Shown: in pieces, positions 4,667-6,545 of the stretch
Layout of the letters: each line of letters opens with the position of its first letter
How positions within the stretch are numbered: the first letter of the stretch is position 1
Assembly: GCA_023438115.1 (NCBI GenBank)
Contig: JAEZEB010000319.1
Location: 1-6,545, forward strand
DNA from: Pseudomonadota bacterium
GTDB lineage: Bacteria > Pseudomonadota > Gammaproteobacteria > Burkholderiales > Burkholderiaceae_C
Length of the DNA: 6,545 nucleotides
Reading direction: 5' to 3'
Made by a program: the position numbers and the translations under genes
The notes under the pieces: generated by a model
Databases searched by the model: none
Told to the model about the DNA's origin: nothing
The model's input: the letters and a program-made list of their open reading frames with translations, nothing else

Positions 4667-5683
4667 GTGAACGCCGACATACCGCGCGTGGCGGACCTGT
4701 ATCGAACCATGGTCCGCATCCGGGCTTTCGAGAACGCCGCCGAAGCAGCCAGCCAGGGCGGCGTCAGCGCCTATGGCAAGGCCGCCGACGGCACCGCGCA
4801 GGTGCGCGGGCCGCTGCATCTTTCCACCGGCCAGGAGGCCGTGCCGGCCGGCGTCTGCGCCCACCTGCGGCGGGACGACCTGCTGACTTCCACCCACCGC
4901 GGCCACGGCCACACCCTGGCCAAGGGCGCCGACCTGCGCCGCATGATGTGCGAGCTCTTCGGCAAGGCCGAGGGCTTCAACGGCGGCCGCGGCGGCTCCA
5001 TGCACATCGCCGATTTCTCGGTGGGCATGCTGGGCGCCAACGGGGTGGTGGCCGCCGGCCTGCCGATCGCAGTGGGCGCCGCCCACGCGCAGAAGCTGCA
5101 GGGCCGGGATGCGATCACCGCCTGCTTCTTCGGCGACGGCGCGATCAACCGCGGTCCCTTCCTCGAAGCGCTGAACTGGGCGCAGGTGTATGCGCTGCCG
5201 GTGCTGTTCGTCTGCGAGGACAACCGCTGGAGCGCCACCACGCCCAGCGGCCCGATGACGGCGGGCGAGGGCGCCTCGGCCCGCGCCGCCAGCCTGGGCA
5301 TCCCCTGCGTGAAGGTGGACGGCAACGACCTCCTGGCCGTGCACGACGCCGCGGCCGGCCTGGTGGCGGAAGTCCGCGACGGTGGTGGTCCGCGCCTGCT
5401 GCATGCCATCACCTACCGTGTGAAGGGGCACGTCTCCGTGGACCCGGCGGCCTACCGCGATCCGCGGGAATTGAAGGACGCGCTGGAGACCGATCCCATC
5501 GCCCGCGCGCGCGCCGTCTACCTGGCCTTGCCGGGAGCGGACGCGGCGGTGCTGGACGCCATCGAGCGCGAGGCGCAGGAGGAAGTGGAGGCCGCGCTGG
5601 CCTTCGCCGCGGCCGCGCCCTGGCCGGCGCCCGAAGCCGCCTTCACCGAGATCCAGGACACGGGGGCCGGCACATGGCGCTGA
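4667..5683 (+). CDS. Thiamine-diphosphate-dependent dehydrogenase E1 component, alpha subunit (AcoA/PdhA-like)
   Basis: A 338-residue alpha subunit of a heterotetrameric E1 enzyme that decarboxylates a 2-oxoacid or cleaves acetoin, using thiamine diphosphate, and passes the acyl group to a lipoyl E2. It opens with the usual LYRTMVRIRAFE. Later come STGQEAVPAGV (53-63), STHRGHGHTLAKGAD (75-89), GGRGGSMHIADFSVGMLGAN (106-125), the thiamine-diphosphate motif GDGAINRG (156-163) closing at EDN (184-186), and the C-terminal loop GHVSVDPAAYRDPREL (254-269). The MHIADFSxGMLGAN wording favours the acetoin dehydrogenase side of the family. Unusual features are about 12 extra residues (roughly 31-47) before the GPLHLSTGQEA block, and EDNRW in place of the common ENNxY; Asn186, the magnesium ligand by comparison with human E1, is kept. 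The start is GTG, with GGGGA four bases upstream. The beta-subunit start overlaps its end by ten bases. Confidence 0.9.
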   Translation: MNADIPRVADLYRTMVRIRAFENAAEAASQGGVSAYGKAADGTAQVRGPLHLSTGQEAVPAGVCAHLRRDDLLTSTHRGHGHTLAKGADLRRMMCELFGKAEGFNGGRGGSMHIADFSVGMLGANGVVAAGLPIAVGAAHAQKLQGRDAITACFFGDGAINRGPFLEALNWAQVYALPVLFVCEDNRWSATTPSGPMTAGEGASARAASLGIPCVKVDGNDLLAVHDAAAGLVAEVRDGGGPRLLHAITYRVKGHVSVDPAAYRDPRELKDALETDPIARARAVYLALPGADAAVLDAIEREAQEEVEAALAFAAAAPWPAPEAAFTEIQDTGAGTWR

Positions 5684-6545
5684 TGTCGTACGCCGAGGCG
5701 GCGGTGCTCGCGCTGGAACACGAAATGGAGGCCGACCCGCGCGTGGTCGTCCTCGGCGAGGACGTGGGCCGCGGCGGCATCTTCGGCCAGTACAAGGGGC
5801 TGCAGGCGCGCTACGGCGCCAACCGCGTGATCGACACGCCGATCAGCGAGGCCGCGATCATGGGCGCGGGCGTCGGCATGGCGCTGGCCGGCCTGAAGCC
5901 GGTGGTCGAGATGCGCGTGGTCGATTTCGCGCTGTGCGGCATGGACGAGATCGTCAACCAGGCCGCCAAGAACCGCTTCATGTTCGGCGGCCAGGGCCGC
6001 GTGCCGCTGGTGGCGCGCATGCCCATCGGCATCTGGGATGCCTCGGCCGCGCAGCACTCGCAATCGCTCGAAGGCTGGTTTGCGCACCTGCCCGGCCTGG
6101 TGGTGGTGTGCCCCGGCACGCCGCAGGACAACTATTCGATGCTGCGCGCCGCGCTCGCCAGCGGCGATCCCGTGGTCTACATGGAGCACAAGACGCTGTG
6201 GGGCCTGCAGGGCGAGGTGGATCCCTCGGTGCAGGTCAAGCTGGGCGACGCGCGTGTCGTGCGTCCTGGGAGCCGGCTCACCGTCGTGAGCTGGAGCCGG
6301 CAGCTGCGGGCCTGCGCGCAGGCTTGCGAGGAACTCGCGGCGCAGGGCATCGACGCGGAGCTCATCGACCTGCGCAGCATCTGGCCCTGGGACCGCGCCA
6401 CGGTGCTCGGCTCCTGCGCGCGCACGCGCCACCTGCTGGTGGTGCACGAGGCCGTGCAGGCCGGCGGCTTCGGCGCGGAGATCGCCGCGACGGCCGCCGA
6501 GACCACGGGCTGCAAGGTGCGGCGCCTGGGCGCGCCGCGCATCCC
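5674..6545 (+). CDS. Thiamine-diphosphate-dependent dehydrogenase E1 component, beta subunit (AcoB/PdhB-like), 3'-truncated
   Basis: The partner of the upstream alpha subunit; about 290 residues are present and the frame runs off the window, roughly 40-50 residues short of family length. Starting at ATG 5674 (MALMSYAEAAVLALEHEM), visible blocks are LGEDVGRGGIFGQYKGL (27-43), DTPISEAAIMGAGVGMAL with the cofactor glutamate Glu59, DEIVNQAAKNRFMFGG (91-106), IGIWDASAAQHSQSLEGWF with active-site His128, PVVYMEHKTLWG, and the transketolase C-terminal-domain block VVHEAVQAGGFGAEIAA near the end. The pyrimidine-binding domain is complete. The gene starts inside the last codons of the alpha gene (ten-base overlap; an alternative ATG at 5683 overlaps by one base), indicating translational coupling and fixed subunit ratio. 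A lipoyl E2 gene would be expected next, outside the window. Confidence 0.92.
   Translation, partial: MALMSYAEAAVLALEHEMEADPRVVVLGEDVGRGGIFGQYKGLQARYGANRVIDTPISEAAIMGAGVGMALAGLKPVVEMRVVDFALCGMDEIVNQAAKNRFMFGGQGRVPLVARMPIGIWDASAAQHSQSLEGWFAHLPGLVVVCPGTPQDNYSMLRAALASGDPVVYMEHKTLWGLQGEVDPSVQVKLGDARVVRPGSRLTVVSWSRQLRACAQACEELAAQGIDAELIDLRSIWPWDRATVLGSCARTRHLLVVHEAVQAGGFGAEIAATAAETTGCKVRRLGAPRI

Noticed and set aside
3445..4719. A 424-residue minus-strand open frame over the reductase and intergenic region
   Set aside because: It is a different frame from the recognised aldo/keto reductase, is Arg/Ala/Gly-rich without motifs, and spans the divergent control region.
5518..6447. A 309-residue minus-strand open frame opposite the E1 beta gene
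   Set aside because: It is the shadow of the beta subunit, which shows every expected E1 beta motif; this frame is His/Arg/Ala-rich and featureless.

Overview
The window is a very GC-rich, densely packed bacterial chromosome segment. G and C dominate third codon positions throughout, and gaps between genes are 1 to 30 bases with one exception. The codon style and the gene families suggest a betaproteobacterium of the order Burkholderiales (a Variovorax/Ramlibacter-like Comamonadaceae member is my guess). That placement is inference from protein style, not from a marker gene. No rRNA, tRNA, CRISPR array, insertion sequence or phage gene is visible.

Region 1 (1-3508) looks like an organic-nitrogen scavenging block. 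It holds the C-terminal part of an Opp/Dpp-type peptide ABC transporter ATPase, an amidase-signature hydrolase nine bases downstream, a ureidoglycolate lyase (AllA) on the opposite strand, and an M20-type zinc hydrolase of the allantoate/ureidoglycolate/N-carbamoyl amino acid amidohydrolase group. AllA splits ureidoglycolate into glyoxylate and urea. The M20 hydrolase family includes enzymes that remove ammonia or carbamoyl groups from the ureides just upstream in that pathway. The simplest reading is import of a nitrogenous compound followed by stepwise hydrolysis, with purine-derived ureides as a likely but unproven substrate class. allA lies antisense between two plus-strand genes with almost no spacing, so a plus-strand transcript joining amidase and hydrolase would run antisense through allA.

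Region 2 (3510-4562, minus) is a complete aldo/keto reductase. Its stop codon is one base from that of the hydrolase (tail to tail).

Region 3 (4563-4666) is the only real intergenic space, 104 bases between divergently transcribed genes. It contains a good -10 element facing the downstream operon and a perfect 6-base inverted repeat lying over the -35 position.

Region 4 (4667-6545, plus) encodes the alpha and beta subunits of a thiamine-diphosphate-dependent 2-oxoacid/acetoin-type dehydrogenase E1 component, translationally overlapped; beta runs off the window. The E2 gene would be expected just beyond the edge. The alpha subunit has an extra N-terminal stretch and altered residues near the cofactor site, so its substrate should not be assumed to be acetoin or pyruvate.

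I found no clearly new biological system. The best leads are the nested antisense allA arrangement, the promoter-overlapping inverted repeat and the variant E1 alpha.
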